Part shown: one piece after another, positions 40,654 through 48,526 of the stretch
How positions within the stretch are numbered: position 1 is the first letter of the stretch
Layout: each line of letters starts with the position of its first letter
Assembly (NCBI GenBank): GCA_048201935.1
Contig: DBFBGR010000015.1
Span: 88,461 to 152,460 of the forward strand
Origin: MGBC124762 sp048201935
GTDB taxonomy: Bacteria > Bacillota > Clostridia > Oscillospirales > Oscillospiraceae
Direction of reading: 5' to 3'
DNA: 64,000 nucleotides
Position numbers and translations under genes: made by a program
The notes under the pieces: generated by a model
Seen by the model: the letters and a program-made list of their open reading frames with translations, nothing else
What the model was told of the DNA's origin: nothing
Databases searched by the model: none

Positions 40654-41541
40654 TTAAACCTTGTCCGTGGCCTTCTCTCCGAACAATCCGGTGGGCTTGA
40701 CCACCAGGATGACGATGAGAAGGGCAAAGGTGAAGGCGTCGGAGAAGATGCTGAAGGGCGACGCCTTGATGAAGGTCTCGCTGATGCCGATGATGAAGGC
40801 GCCCACCACCGCGCCGGGAATGGAGCCGATGCCGCCAAACACCGCCGCCACGAAGGCCTTGAGCCCGGGCAGCGCGCCGGAGAGGGGCACGATGGAGGGG
40901 TAGTTGATGAAGTAGAGGGCGGAGCCCACGGCGGCCAGGGCGGAGCCGATGACGAAGGTCATGGAGATGACGTTGTTGATCTTGATGCCCATGAGCTGGC
41001 TGGTCTCGAAGTCCTTGGCCACCGCCCGCATGGCCATACCCACCTTGGTGTGGTTGATGAGCTGGGTCAGGGCGAAGACCAGCGCCACCACCAGGAAGGG
41101 GGTGACGATGGCGGCCCACTTCACGCTGCCCCACGCCACCTCGCTGAGGAAGGGCACGGTGGGGTAGGTCTGGGGCAGGCCGCCGGTGACGTAGGTGGCC
41201 AGGTTTTGGAGCAGGTAGCTCACGCCGATGGCGGAGATCATCACGCTCATCCGGGGTGCGGAGCGAAGGGGCTTGTAGGCCGCGCGCTCGATGACGAAGC
41301 CCAGGGCGACGGTGAGCACCAGCATCAACAGCAGACCCACGGGCACGCTGGCGGGGCCCATGAACTCGGCCAGCCAGGTGTTCAGGTAGATCATCATCAA
41401 ACCGGCCACCATGAACACGTCGCCGTGGGCGAAGTTGATCAGGCGCAAAATGCCGTAGACCAGGGTGTAGCCGATGGCGATGAGGGCGTACTGTCCGCCC
41501 AGGGAAATGCCGGAGAGCAAGGTGGATAAAGCGTACTGCAC
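40654..41541 (-). CDS. livH: Branched-chain amino acid ABC transporter permease LivH
   Basis: A 295-residue permease with about eight helices. The N-terminus QYALSTLLSGISLGGQYALI and YGILRLINFAHGDVFMVAGL (about 33-52) are the LivH family hallmark, and GMAMRAVAKDFETSQLMGI is the coupling loop. It lies 13 bases before livM. The binding-protein gene livK is upstream, separated by a hairpin and a repeat element. Confidence 0.95.
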   Translation of the reverse strand: MQYALSTLLSGISLGGQYALIAIGYTLVYGILRLINFAHGDVFMVAGLMMIYLNTWLAEFMGPASVPVGLLLMLVLTVALGFVIERAAYKPLRSAPRMSVMISAIGVSYLLQNLATYVTGGLPQTYPTVPFLSEVAWGSVKWAAIVTPFLVVALVFALTQLINHTKVGMAMRAVAKDFETSQLMGIKINNVISMTFVIGSALAAVGSALYFINYPSIVPLSGALPGLKAFVAAVFGGIGSIPGAVVGAFIIGISETFIKASPFSIFSDAFTFALLIVILVVKPTGLFGEKATDKV

Positions 41542-41566
41542 AGCGGGGTCCTCCTTTGCGTTGAAA

Positions 41567-41632
41567 TTTTGTAGGGCATGGGCTCGTCTCTGCCTGGGAA
41601 ACGGCCAGGGGCAAGCCCCCGCCCTACCAAAT
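41567..41632. repeat. Small inverted-repeat element (MITE-like) between livK and livH
   Basis: The ends TTTTGTAGGGC and GCCCTACCAAA are inverted repeats, and the interior carries further self-pairing (GGGCTCGTCT..., GGGGCAAGCCCC). Elements beginning GTAGGGCGGGG are, to my knowledge, dispersed in many Oscillospiraceae genomes; only one copy lies in this window. Confidence 0.5.
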
Positions 41633-41643
41633 CAAATAAGGGG

Positions 41644-41678
41644 AAGCCGTCTGGCGGGTCTCCCCCGCCAGACGGCTT
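41644..41678 (-). terminator. Hairpin after livK
   Basis: A 15-bp stem AAGCCGTCTGGCGGG with its complement; only a weak T-rich tail on the minus strand, so partial read-through into livHMGF is likely. Confidence 0.65.
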
Positions 41679-41697
41679 TCGTATTCAGCGTGTGGGC

Positions 41698-42909
41698 TTA
41701 GCCCGCGGTCTGCTGGGTCTCGAAGGCCCAGGCGTTGTTGGCGGTGTCGGCCACCTTGATATAGGCGGTGTCGCGGATGGCGTCGCCGGTGGCGTCAAAG
41801 GCGATGGCGCCGGACACGCCGGTGTAGGTCACGTTGGGCAGGGCGGCCTTGACGGCGGCGGCGTCAGGAGAGCCGGCGGCCTTCAGGGCCTCCAGGGCCA
41901 CGTAGTAAGCGTCGTAGCCCATGGCGGTGACGGCGGCGATGGTGTCGTTGCCGCCGTTGTTGGTCAGAGCGGTGGAGTCGGCGTTGATGTAGGCCTTGAT
42001 GCCCGCGTCGAACTCAGGGGAGCCGCCCTCCTGGTAGAAGGTGGAGACATAGAGCTGCACGGCGGAGCCGGCGGCGGCCTCCAGGACCATGTTGTTGTCC
42101 AGGGTGTCGGAGCCCAGGATGGGAGTGGTCAGGCCCATGTCGGCGGCCAGCTTCACAATCTGGGTGGAGTAGGCGATGGACACGGGGCAGAAGATCACGT
42201 CGCAGCCCTCGGCCTGCGCCTTGTTGAGGTAGGTGGAGAAGTCGGCGGTGTCCTTGGGGAAGGAGTCCTTCACGACCTCGCCCTGGAAGGCCTGCTCAAA
42301 GAAGGTCAGCAGGCCCTGGTCGTAGTCGTTGCCCACCTCGCCCAGCAGGTAGGCCTTCTTGGCCTGGAACTTCTCGGTGGCGAAGTTGGCCAGAACGGTG
42401 CCCTGGAAGGGGTCCAGGAAGCAGATGCGGAAGTAGTAGTCGTTGCCGGCGGTGACGTTGGGGTTGGTGCAGGTCACGCCCATAGCGGCCACACCGGCCT
42501 CCTCGAACACGGGGCCACCGGCGATGGACACGCCCGAGCCGTAGGAGCCCAGCACCATGGCCACGTCCTTGGAGACCAGCTCGGCGGCGGCAGTGGGGGC
42601 CTTGGCCTGGTCGGAGCCGTTGTCGGCGTAGACCAGCTCGACCTTGTAGGTCTCGCCGCCGATCTCCACAGTGGGGGTCTCGGAGTTGGCGAACTGCATG
42701 CCCAGCATCTCCTGCTTGCCGCCGGCGCCGGAGTCGCCGGTGGAGGGCTCGAACACGCCGATGCGCACCACCTTGTCGCCGTCAGCCACAGGGGCGTCGG
42801 AGGCCGGGGCGTTGGGGGTATCGGTGGCGGGGGTGCTGCCTTCGCCGCCACAGGCGGCCAGGCCCAGGACCATCACCAGGGCCAACAGCAGAGCGAGATT
42901 CTTCTTCAT
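41698..42909 (-). CDS. livK: Branched-chain amino acid-binding lipoprotein LivK
   Basis: A 403-residue receptor; start at ATG 42909 (MKKNLALLLALVMVLG), not at the upstream in-frame codon. The lipobox LAAC places the lipid-modified cysteine near residue 20, followed by a linker rich in T, D, P and A. The Peripla_BP_6 fold is seen in VVRIGVFEPSTGDSGAGGKQ, SKDVAMVLGSYGSGVSIAGG and FCPVSIAYSTQIVKLAADMG. It feeds LivHMGF downstream. A strong promoter and a hairpin leader precede it. Confidence 0.94.
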   Translation of the reverse strand: MKKNLALLLALVMVLGLAACGGEGSTPATDTPNAPASDAPVADGDKVVRIGVFEPSTGDSGAGGKQEMLGMQFANSETPTVEIGGETYKVELVYADNGSDQAKAPTAAAELVSKDVAMVLGSYGSGVSIAGGPVFEEAGVAAMGVTCTNPNVTAGNDYYFRICFLDPFQGTVLANFATEKFQAKKAYLLGEVGNDYDQGLLTFFEQAFQGEVVKDSFPKDTADFSTYLNKAQAEGCDVIFCPVSIAYSTQIVKLAADMGLTTPILGSDTLDNNMVLEAAAGSAVQLYVSTFYQEGGSPEFDAGIKAYINADSTALTNNGGNDTIAAVTAMGYDAYYVALEALKAAGSPDAAAVKAALPNVTYTGVSGAIAFDATGDAIRDTAYIKVADTANNAWAFETQQTAG

Positions 42910-42939
42910 TGTTGTTATCCTCCCATTCCTATTGTGGCA

Positions 42940-42960
42940 TTGTCCGTCTGTGACGGACAA
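42940..42960 (-). promoter_or_regulatory. Leader hairpin of livK
   Basis: TTGTCCGTC-ACA-GACGGACAA, 9-bp stem and 3-base loop. Its 5' arm can alternatively pair with the GGACA just upstream, giving a competing smaller hairpin. Confidence 0.55.
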
Positions 42961-42980
42961 CTGTCCACGGTATGGGCTTC

Positions 42981-43009
42981 ATTATAGCAGAGTGCAAAAG
43001 AGTTTGCAA
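42981..43009 (-). promoter_or_regulatory. Promoter of livK
   Basis: On the minus strand TTGCAA (43004-43009), 17-base spacer, perfect TATAAT (42981-42986). Confidence 0.8.
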
Positions 43010-43014
43010 GAACA

Positions 43015-43028
43015 AATTCCACGGAATT
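43015..43028. promoter_or_regulatory. Inverted repeat upstream of the livK -35 box
   Basis: AATTCC-AC-GGAATT ends 6 bp from the -35 box and could be an activator or repressor site. Confidence 0.35.
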
Positions 43029-43069
43029 CCCCCGCCCCGGTCGGGGGCCTTTGTGGATTTTGGCACAAC

Positions 43070-43098
43070 AAAAGACGCCGTCCTTCCGGACGGCGTCT
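43070..43098 (-). terminator. Terminator of the telA-TPM operon
   Basis: GACGCCGTCC-TTCC-GGACGGCGTC followed on the minus strand by TTTTGTTG. Confidence 0.75.
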
Positions 43099-43101
43099 CG
43101 C

Positions 43102-43815
43102 TTATCGTCTGCGGCGGCCCTGATAGCGGCGGCGAGAGCGCTTGGCGGAGCCACTCTGACCGCTCTGGCGGAGCTTGAAGACCAGTAGCGCGATCACGGC
43201 GACCACGGCCACGGCCAGCACGATGACCAGCCAGGGGAAGCCGCCGCTCTGGCCGGAGTCCGGGACCTCCTCGTCCTGGGCCAAGCCCAGCTCCTTGGCG
43301 TAGTGGCCCCGGTACCAGGCGCTCAGCCCATCGCAGAGCTTGCGCACCCCGGCGTCGTAGTCGCCGCTGGCGAAGTCGTGCTCCAAATAGGTCCAGGCGC
43401 AGTCGGCCAGGGTCTGGTCGGTGAGGTCACTGGCGATGGCGGAACCCTGGAGGAGGTGGTATTGCCCCTCCCCTACCGCCAGCAGCACCAGCACGCCGTT
43501 TTTGTGCTCGCCGTCCAGGGCCCAGCTGTCCCAAAGCCCGGCGGCGTACTCCCCGGCGCTCTTGCCGCCCAGCACGTCCACGGTCACCACCGTTATCTGG
43601 GCACCTACCGGGGCCAGGGCTTTATTCTGGTCCAAAATGCGCGCCACGGTCTCATCTGTCAGAACGCCCGCCACATCCAGCACCGCGCCGTTGGCGGGCT
43701 TTTCAGGCAGATTGGCTCCTCCCTGACCGCCGCCGCAACCAGTAAGCAGCGACAGCCCCAGAGCCAGACAGGTCAAGGCCAGGCATGCCTTGGCGGTCCA
43801 AGGTCGTCTCGCCAT
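43102..43815 (-). CDS. TPM domain lipoprotein
   Basis: A 237-residue membrane protein. The N-terminus is a signal peptide with a lipobox (SLLTGC, cysteine near residue 27). Residues 40-165 form the TPM domain (VLDVAGVLTDETVARILDQN, ITVVTVDVLGGKSAGEYAAG, NGVLVLLAVGEGQYHLLQG). A membrane helix lies near 192-214 and a basic tail rich in R, K and S follows. TPM proteins (TLP18.3/Psb32/MOLO-1) are linked to photosystem repair, phosphatase activity or envelope maintenance; no function is shown for this subgroup. It lies 1 base after telA. Confidence 0.87.
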   Translation of the reverse strand: MARRPWTAKACLALTCLALGLSLLTGCGGGQGGANLPEKPANGAVLDVAGVLTDETVARILDQNKALAPVGAQITVVTVDVLGGKSAGEYAAGLWDSWALDGEHKNGVLVLLAVGEGQYHLLQGSAIASDLTDQTLADCAWTYLEHDFASGDYDAGVRKLCDGLSAWYRGHYAKELGLAQDEEVPDSGQSGGFPWLVIVLAVAVVAVIALLVFKLRQSGQSGSAKRSRRRYQGRRRR

Positions 43816-43816
43816 A

Positions 43817-44992
43817 TCAGCCCCTCAGCTCCAGGAGCTTCTGCTTGAGCTCGCCCTCGATGCGGCCCAGCTCGGCCTCGGCCTCAGCCCGCTTTTTGCG
43901 GCCCTCCTCCTGGATCTGCATGACTTCGTCCAGGGTGGAGATGAGCTGCTGATTGGTGTGTTGCAGGGTCTCGATGTCCACCACGCCCCGCTCGGCCTCC
44001 TTGGCGGCCTCCACGGTGCCCATATGGAGCATATCGGCGTTTTGCTGCAAAAGGTCGTTGGTCATCTGGGTGACGGCGCTCTGGGCCTGATTGGCCTCCT
44101 TGGCGTGCTCCAGCCCCAGGGCCAGCACCATCTGGGACTTCCACAGGGGAATGGTGTTCACAAGCGACGACTGGATCTTCTCCAGCATCAGCGTGTCGTT
44201 ATTCTGGAGCATCCGGGTCTGGGGGCCCATCTGGATGGAGACCATCCGGGTGAGCTCCAGGTCGTGGAGCTTCTTCTCAAAGCGGGTGCAGAAGTTGGCC
44301 ATGTCGTTGTAGGCCTGGGCGTCCTCTTGAGCGCCAGAGGCGGCGGCCTTGGCCTTCAGCTCCTCCAGCTCGGTGGTGCGGACCTCGGCCAGACGCTTCT
44401 TGCCCGCCAGGATATACATGGTCAGCTCCTTATAGTACTTGGTGTTCAGCTCATACATCTGGTCCAGCATGGCGATGTCCTTCATCAAGGTCACCTGGTG
44501 GCCCTCCAGGATCTCGCAGATCTTGTCCACGTTGACCTCGGCCTTGGCGTAGCCGGCCTTCATCTCCTCCAGCTCGCTCTGCCTCTTCTGGAACCAGCCG
44601 AAAATGCCCTTCTTCTCCGGCTTGGAGAAGCCCTTGAGCTCCACCACCAGGGAGCTGAGGGTCTCACCGATCTCGCCCAAGTCCTTGGTCTTGACGCTGT
44701 TGAGGGTGTTCTCAGAAAAAGAAGCGATGTTCTTCTGGGCCGCCGCGCCGTATTGAAGGATGGCGGTGGAGTCCTTGATGTCAATGGTCTTGGCAAAGTC
44801 GTCCACCATCTTGCGCTCGGCGTCGGTGAGCATGGATTCGTCCAGCTTGACGGCGGTCTCGTCCCGCTTGGCCTGGATGGCGGCGGCGTCCGGGACCGGG
44901 GCGGCCTCGGCGGGCGCGGGAGCCGCGGCGGCGGCAGTGGAAGACAGGTCGGGAGTCAGGGTCAGCTCCGGGGTCATATTTTCCTCAGTCAT
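43817..44992 (-). CDS. telA: TelA family toxic anion resistance protein
   Basis: A 391-residue cytoplasmic coiled-coil protein of the TelA/KlaA family (PF05816). After a disordered N-terminus rich in A, P and E (residues 10-40), it is mainly helical, with family stretches IAMLDQMYELNTKYYKELTM, NTIPLWKSQMVLALGLEHAK and TLQHTNQQLISTLDEVMQIQ. Relatives were found through tellurite resistance, but most have roles in envelope stress and often sit beside TPM or XpaC-like genes, as here. A leader with two hairpins (45009-45046) precedes it. Confidence 0.9.
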   Translation of the reverse strand: MTEENMTPELTLTPDLSSTAAAAAPAPAEAAPVPDAAAIQAKRDETAVKLDESMLTDAERKMVDDFAKTIDIKDSTAILQYGAAAQKNIASFSENTLNSVKTKDLGEIGETLSSLVVELKGFSKPEKKGIFGWFQKRQSELEEMKAGYAKAEVNVDKICEILEGHQVTLMKDIAMLDQMYELNTKYYKELTMYILAGKKRLAEVRTTELEELKAKAAASGAQEDAQAYNDMANFCTRFEKKLHDLELTRMVSIQMGPQTRMLQNNDTLMLEKIQSSLVNTIPLWKSQMVLALGLEHAKEANQAQSAVTQMTNDLLQQNADMLHMGTVEAAKEAERGVVDIETLQHTNQQLISTLDEVMQIQEEGRKKRAEAEAELGRIEGELKQKLLELRG

Positions 44993-45008
44993 GGAAGATC
45001 ATCCTTTC

Positions 45009-45046
45009 CGCGTCGAAACGCGCTGATTCAGGCGGCCCGGGGCCGC
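45009..45046 (-). promoter_or_regulatory. Two leader hairpins upstream of telA
   Basis: In transcript order GCGGCCC-C-GGGCCGC (45032-45046) and CGCGT-TTCG-ACGCG (45009-45022), the latter closed over a UUCG loop. Confidence 0.45.
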
Positions 45047-45126
45047 TGCTCATATTTTTGCTAACGATTCATTTTACTGCCAGAAGGACCGGGTGTCAAG
45101 GGCCATGTCTTTGGCGAGAACGGCGG

Positions 45127-45155
45127 TTGACAACAAGGCTTTGGACGGATAAAAT
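45127..45155 (+). promoter_or_regulatory. Promoter of the threonine ammonia-lyase gene
   Basis: Perfect TTGACA (45127-45132), 17-base spacer, TAAAAT (45150-45155). Confidence 0.8.
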
Positions 45156-45193
45156 AGGATAAGATGCGTTTTTGTGAAGGAGACGATGGTTTC

Positions 45194-46417
45194 ATGTCAA
45201 TGACATTAGAGGACTTCAAGGCCGCGCGCCGGGTACTGGACGGGGTCATCAGCCCCACCCACCTGGTCCACTCCCCCGCTTTTTCCGCCGCCTGCGGCAA
45301 CCATGTGTACCTCAAGCCGGAGAATTTGCAGGTCACGGGGGCCTATAAAATTCGTGGCGCCTATTATAAGGTCAGCACCCTGGGCGAGGAGGAAAAGGCC
45401 CGGGGGCTCATCACCGCCTCTGCGGGCAACCACGCCCAGGGCGTGGCCTATGCCGCGCGTCATGCCGGGTGCAAGGCCACCATCGTCATGCCCACCACCA
45501 CCCCACTGGTGAAGGTGAACAACACCAAGGCCCTGGGGGCGGAGGTGGTGCTCCACGGCGGCACCTTTGACGACGCAGCCGCCAAGGCCCAGGAGCTGGT
45601 GGAGGAAAAGGGCCTGACCTACATCCCGCCCTTCAACGACGCGGATGTGGCCACCGGTCAGGGCACCATCGCCTACGAAATTTTCTCCGACCTCCCCGAT
45701 GTGGACGTGATCCTGGTCCCCATCGGCGGCGGCGGTTTATGCGCAGGCGTAGCTACCCTCACAAAGCTGCTCAACCCTAACGTGAAGGTCATCGGCGTGG
45801 AGCCCAGCGGCGCGGCCAGCATGAAGGCCGCCCTCAAAGCGGGCAAGCCCGTCACTCTGGAGAGCGTGGACACCATCGCCGACGGCGTGGCGGTCAAGAC
45901 CGTGGGCGACGTGGTCTTCCCCTACATTCAAAAGAATGTGGACGACATCATCACCATCGACGACGGCGAACTGGTGGATGCTTTCCTGGACATGATGGAA
46001 AAGCACAAGATGGTAGTGGAAAACGCCGGGCTTCTGACCATCGCCGCCCTGAGCCATCTGGACTGCAAAGGAAAAAACGTGGTCAGCGTGCTCTCCGGCG
46101 GCAATATGGACGTGATCACCATGTCCTCTCTGGTCCAGCACGGGCTTATCAACCGGGGACGGGTGTTCACCTTCTCGGTTTTGCTGCCCGACCGCCCCGG
46201 CGAGCTGCTGCGGGTGGCCGAGATCGTGGCCGGAGAGAAGGGCAACGTCATCAAACTCGAGCACAACCAGTTCATCTCCATCAACCGCCAGAGCGCCGTG
46301 GAGCTGAAGGTGACCCTGGAAGCCTTCGGCCACGAGCACAAGCACGCCATCCTGGCCGCGCTGGGCAAGAACGGCTACGAGGCCCACGAGGTGAACACCG
46401 CCGATTTCTATAACTGA
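45194..46417 (+). CDS. ilvA: Threonine ammonia-lyase
   Basis: A 407-residue PLP enzyme that deaminates threonine to 2-oxobutyrate. I start at ATG 45194 (MSMTLEDFKAARRVLD), 10 bases after AAGGAGA. The PLP lysine is in KPENLQVTGAYKIRGAYYKV (about 41-60); the glycine loop is VPIGGGGLCAGVATL; SAGNHAQGVAYAA binds substrate. A C-terminal ACT domain (about 325-400, TFSVLLPDRPGELLRVAEIV) suggests allosteric control. Length and the single ACT domain fit the catabolic/IlvA short type rather than the two-ACT biosynthetic form. Confidence 0.93.
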   Translation: MSMTLEDFKAARRVLDGVISPTHLVHSPAFSAACGNHVYLKPENLQVTGAYKIRGAYYKVSTLGEEEKARGLITASAGNHAQGVAYAARHAGCKATIVMPTTTPLVKVNNTKALGAEVVLHGGTFDDAAAKAQELVEEKGLTYIPPFNDADVATGQGTIAYEIFSDLPDVDVILVPIGGGGLCAGVATLTKLLNPNVKVIGVEPSGAASMKAALKAGKPVTLESVDTIADGVAVKTVGDVVFPYIQKNVDDIITIDDGELVDAFLDMMEKHKMVVENAGLLTIAALSHLDCKGKNVVSVLSGGNMDVITMSSLVQHGLINRGRVFTFSVLLPDRPGELLRVAEIVAGEKGNVIKLEHNQFISINRQSAVELKVTLEAFGHEHKHAILAALGKNGYEAHEVNTADFYN

Positions 46418-46427
46418 GCATACCAAG

Positions 46428-46457
46428 GCCCCTCGGCAACCGAGGTCACCGAGGGGC
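46428..46457. terminator. Hairpin after the threonine ammonia-lyase gene
   Basis: GCCCCTCGG pairs with CCGAGGGGC; an inner CCTCGG/CCGAGG pairing is also possible. No T-run follows, so termination is uncertain. Confidence 0.45.
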
Positions 46458-46592
46458 TATATCTTCTGTGCGGCGGGCCACAGCCGGGTCGTAGCGGCGG
46501 GCAAGCGCCGTGGGCGGCTTGGGGAACCGGCCGCCGTCCCAGGAGCCGAGCCGCTTGAACCATCCTATGCCGAAGCAAAAAGGAGTGCCCCT
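46458..46592. other. GC-rich intergenic leader with several possible stems
   Basis: These 135 bases before rpe hold several self-complementary stretches (GGCG/CGCC, GGCGGC/GCCGCC, CGGCTT/GAGCCG). No riboswitch class was recognised and no promoter is clear. Confidence 0.3.
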
Positions 46593-47270
46593 ATGGAACC
46601 CATCATCTCTCCCTCGCTGCTGTCCGCCAACTTCCGGCATCTGGGCCGGGAGGTAGAGAGCATCAAAACCGCCGATTGGCTTCATATCGACGTGATGGAC
46701 GGGCACTTTGTCCCCAACCTCACCTATGGCTACCCCATCGTGGACGCCCTCATCGAGTGCTCCACCCCCCACCCGCTGGACATCCACCTGATGGTGTCCA
46801 ACCCCTGGGACCACGTGGCCTCCTTCGCCCAGCAACTGTCTCCGGAGCACGGCGGGTCGGTGACCTTCCACCTGGAGGCCTGCGCGCCCCAGGAGGTAGA
46901 GCGTTGCCTGGACGCGCTGGGCGCCTTCCCCCATGTGCAAAAGGGCCTTGCCATCAAGCCCGCCACCAATGTGGAGGCGGTGCTGCCCTGGCTGGCGCGG
47001 CTGGACCTGGTCATGGTGATGACCGTAGAGCCGGGCCGGGGCGGGCAGTCCTTTTTGGCCCACCGTCTGGAGCCCATCCGCCGTCTGCGGGCCTTGATGG
47101 ATGAGAAAAAGCCCGGGTGCCACATCGAGGTGGACGGCGGCATCGACACCCAGACCATCGCCCTGTGCGCCCAGGCCGGGGCAGACGTGTTCGTGGCGGG
47201 CACCGCCGTGTTCAAAAAGCCCGACCGGACCCAGGCCATCGCCGAGCTGCGAGATAGCGCGTCCCGATGA
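46593..47270 (+). CDS. rpe: Ribulose-phosphate 3-epimerase
   Basis: A 225-residue TIM-barrel enzyme converting ribulose 5-phosphate to xylulose 5-phosphate in the pentose phosphate pathway. Metal and catalytic residues are in PSLLSANF, HIDVMDGHFVPNLTYGYPIV (about 30-49), PLDIHLMVSNP and IEVDGGIDTQTIALCAQAGA (about 173-192). The usual SGE/MTVEPGFGGQ segment reads VMTVEPGRGGQSFL, with R replacing F. ATG 46593 follows AAAAAGGAGTG. It overlaps the next gene by 4 bases. Confidence 0.95.
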   Translation: MEPIISPSLLSANFRHLGREVESIKTADWLHIDVMDGHFVPNLTYGYPIVDALIECSTPHPLDIHLMVSNPWDHVASFAQQLSPEHGGSVTFHLEACAPQEVERCLDALGAFPHVQKGLAIKPATNVEAVLPWLARLDLVMVMTVEPGRGGQSFLAHRLEPIRRLRALMDEKKPGCHIEVDGGIDTQTIALCAQAGADVFVAGTAVFKKPDRTQAIAELRDSASR

Positions 47271-47833
47271 AAAAACGCTATATAGCGTTGGCGGTCATCG
47301 CCATTTTGGGCCTTGGGCTGTTTGCGCAGAGTCAGGGGAGTTCCTCTGCCCACGTTGACGCCTTTGCTGTGGAGCATCAGGCGCTTTTGGAGGAATTCCT
47401 CACCCTGGCCCGGGAGGAAGCCGCCGCTACCCCCGAGGACTCCGCGCTGAGCGCCATCTATACGCGCTATGGCGACAAGGTCCTGGTAAGCCACTTCTCC
47501 CCGTCTTCCTCCAACCTGTACGGCGATGTCCGCCCTGTGGTCTCCTCTGAACTGTGTTCCGCATGGCAGGACATTCAGGAACAGGGCCGCTTTACCTCTG
47601 TCGGTTGCTCCTTTGAACCGGACGGCGCGATGGAAGTCCACTTTTCCGTAGAGGGTAACTAGCACTCCTATGGGGAGGGGAATTACAAGCTCTGCCACTG
47701 CCTGATCTGGCGGGACGACGACTATTCCGTGTCCTATCTGGCGTCCTTGGAGCCTATGACTGAGGTGGAGGGCATGTCTCCTTCTTTGGATGGAAGCTGG
47801 TACCAGACTTCCCACAAGCATTACGACGGATAA
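47267..47833 (+). pseudogene. Small secreted protein gene interrupted by an in-frame TAG
   Basis: The frame starts at ATG 47267 (ATGA overlap with rpe), runs 131 codons, meets TAG at 47660-47662 and continues open in the same frame for another 56 sense codons to TAA at 47831. The continuation looks fully protein-like (HSYGEGNYKLCHCLIWRDDD, YSVSYLASLEPMTEVEG). Residues 1-22 form a signal peptide or anchor (KKRYIALAVIAILGLGLFAQ). No family recognised. A single CAG-to-TAG change would explain it. Either a recent nonsense mutation or a sequencing error is most likely; a shortened functional product cannot be excluded. Confidence 0.75.
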
Positions 47834-47854
47834 AACAGCATTGGAGGTTCCCCA

Positions 47855-48463
47855 ATGGCTAACAACGCCTTCCCCCCTGCCCTGGACGCTCTGGTGGAGC
47901 AGTTTGCCCGGCTGCCCGGCGTGGGCAGAAAATCCGCCCAGCGGCTGGCCTTTTTCGTGCTGGGTCAGAGCGAGGAGCAGGTCAACGCCTTCGCCCAGGC
48001 CCTGGTGGCCGCCAAGGGCGAGATCCACCGCTGCCCGGTGTGCCAGAACTTCTCTGAGGGAGACGGCCCCTGCGCGTTGTGCGCCAGCGCCCGGCGGGAC
48101 GGCTCCACCGTCTGCGTGGTGGCCGAGGCCCGGGACGTGGCCGCTCTGGAGCGCAGCCAGGAGTATAAGGGCCTTTACCACGTGCTCCACGGCGTGATCT
48201 CCCCCATGAACCACATCGGCCCCGACGACCTGGCGGTGAAGGAGCTTTTGGACCGGGTGAGCAAGGGAGAGATCCGCGAAGTCATCATGGCCACCAATCC
48301 GGACACCGAGGGCGAAGCGACTGCCATGTATCTCTCTCGTCTATTAAAACCCTTTGGGGTGACGGTGACCAGGCTGGCCTACGGCGTGCCCGTAGGCGGA
48401 CATTTGGAGTTTGCCGACGACGCGACGCTGATGCGGGCCCTGGAGGGCCGGCGGGAAATGTGA
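47855..48463 (+). CDS. recR: Recombination protein RecR
   Basis: A 202-residue DNA repair protein that acts with RecO and RecF to load RecA at gaps. The helix-hairpin-helix is LVEQFARLPGVGRKSAQRLA (about 13-32), the zinc finger HRCPVCQNF...GPCALCAS (about 55-75) and the Toprim domain VCVVAEARDVAALERSQEYK through ATNPDTEGEATAMYLSRLL. Length is standard. It starts 21 bases after the broken gene. No dnaX is nearby, although the two are often neighbours. Confidence 0.97.
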   Translation: MANNAFPPALDALVEQFARLPGVGRKSAQRLAFFVLGQSEEQVNAFAQALVAAKGEIHRCPVCQNFSEGDGPCALCASARRDGSTVCVVAEARDVAALERSQEYKGLYHVLHGVISPMNHIGPDDLAVKELLDRVSKGEIREVIMATNPDTEGEATAMYLSRLLKPFGVTVTRLAYGVPVGGHLEFADDATLMRALEGRREM

Positions 48464-48526
48464 GAGGAAGCGCGAGGGTAGGCGCGCCCAATGCGAACGT
48501 GACATCAGAAAGGCAGGTAGGCCCCA

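Noticed and set aside
38976..40700. Plus-strand frame of 574 codons opposite livG and livM
   Set aside because: Antisense shadow of two overlapping, well-recognised transporter genes.
40641..40838. N-terminal extension of LivM
   Set aside because: It would overlap livH by about 185 bases and reads as serine/proline-rich shadow; GTG 40640 has a ribosome-binding site and starts directly before the first helix.
46446..46592. Minus-strand open frame upstream of rpe with protein-like tail
   Set aside because: It continues as an antisense shadow of rpe, lacks its own start codon and ribosome-binding site, and matches no family.
47660..47662. TAG as a pyrrolysine or selenocysteine codon
   Set aside because: No pyl genes or insertion element are visible, selenocysteine uses TGA, and the other genes of the window use TAG as an ordinary stop (for example yycI and yigZ).
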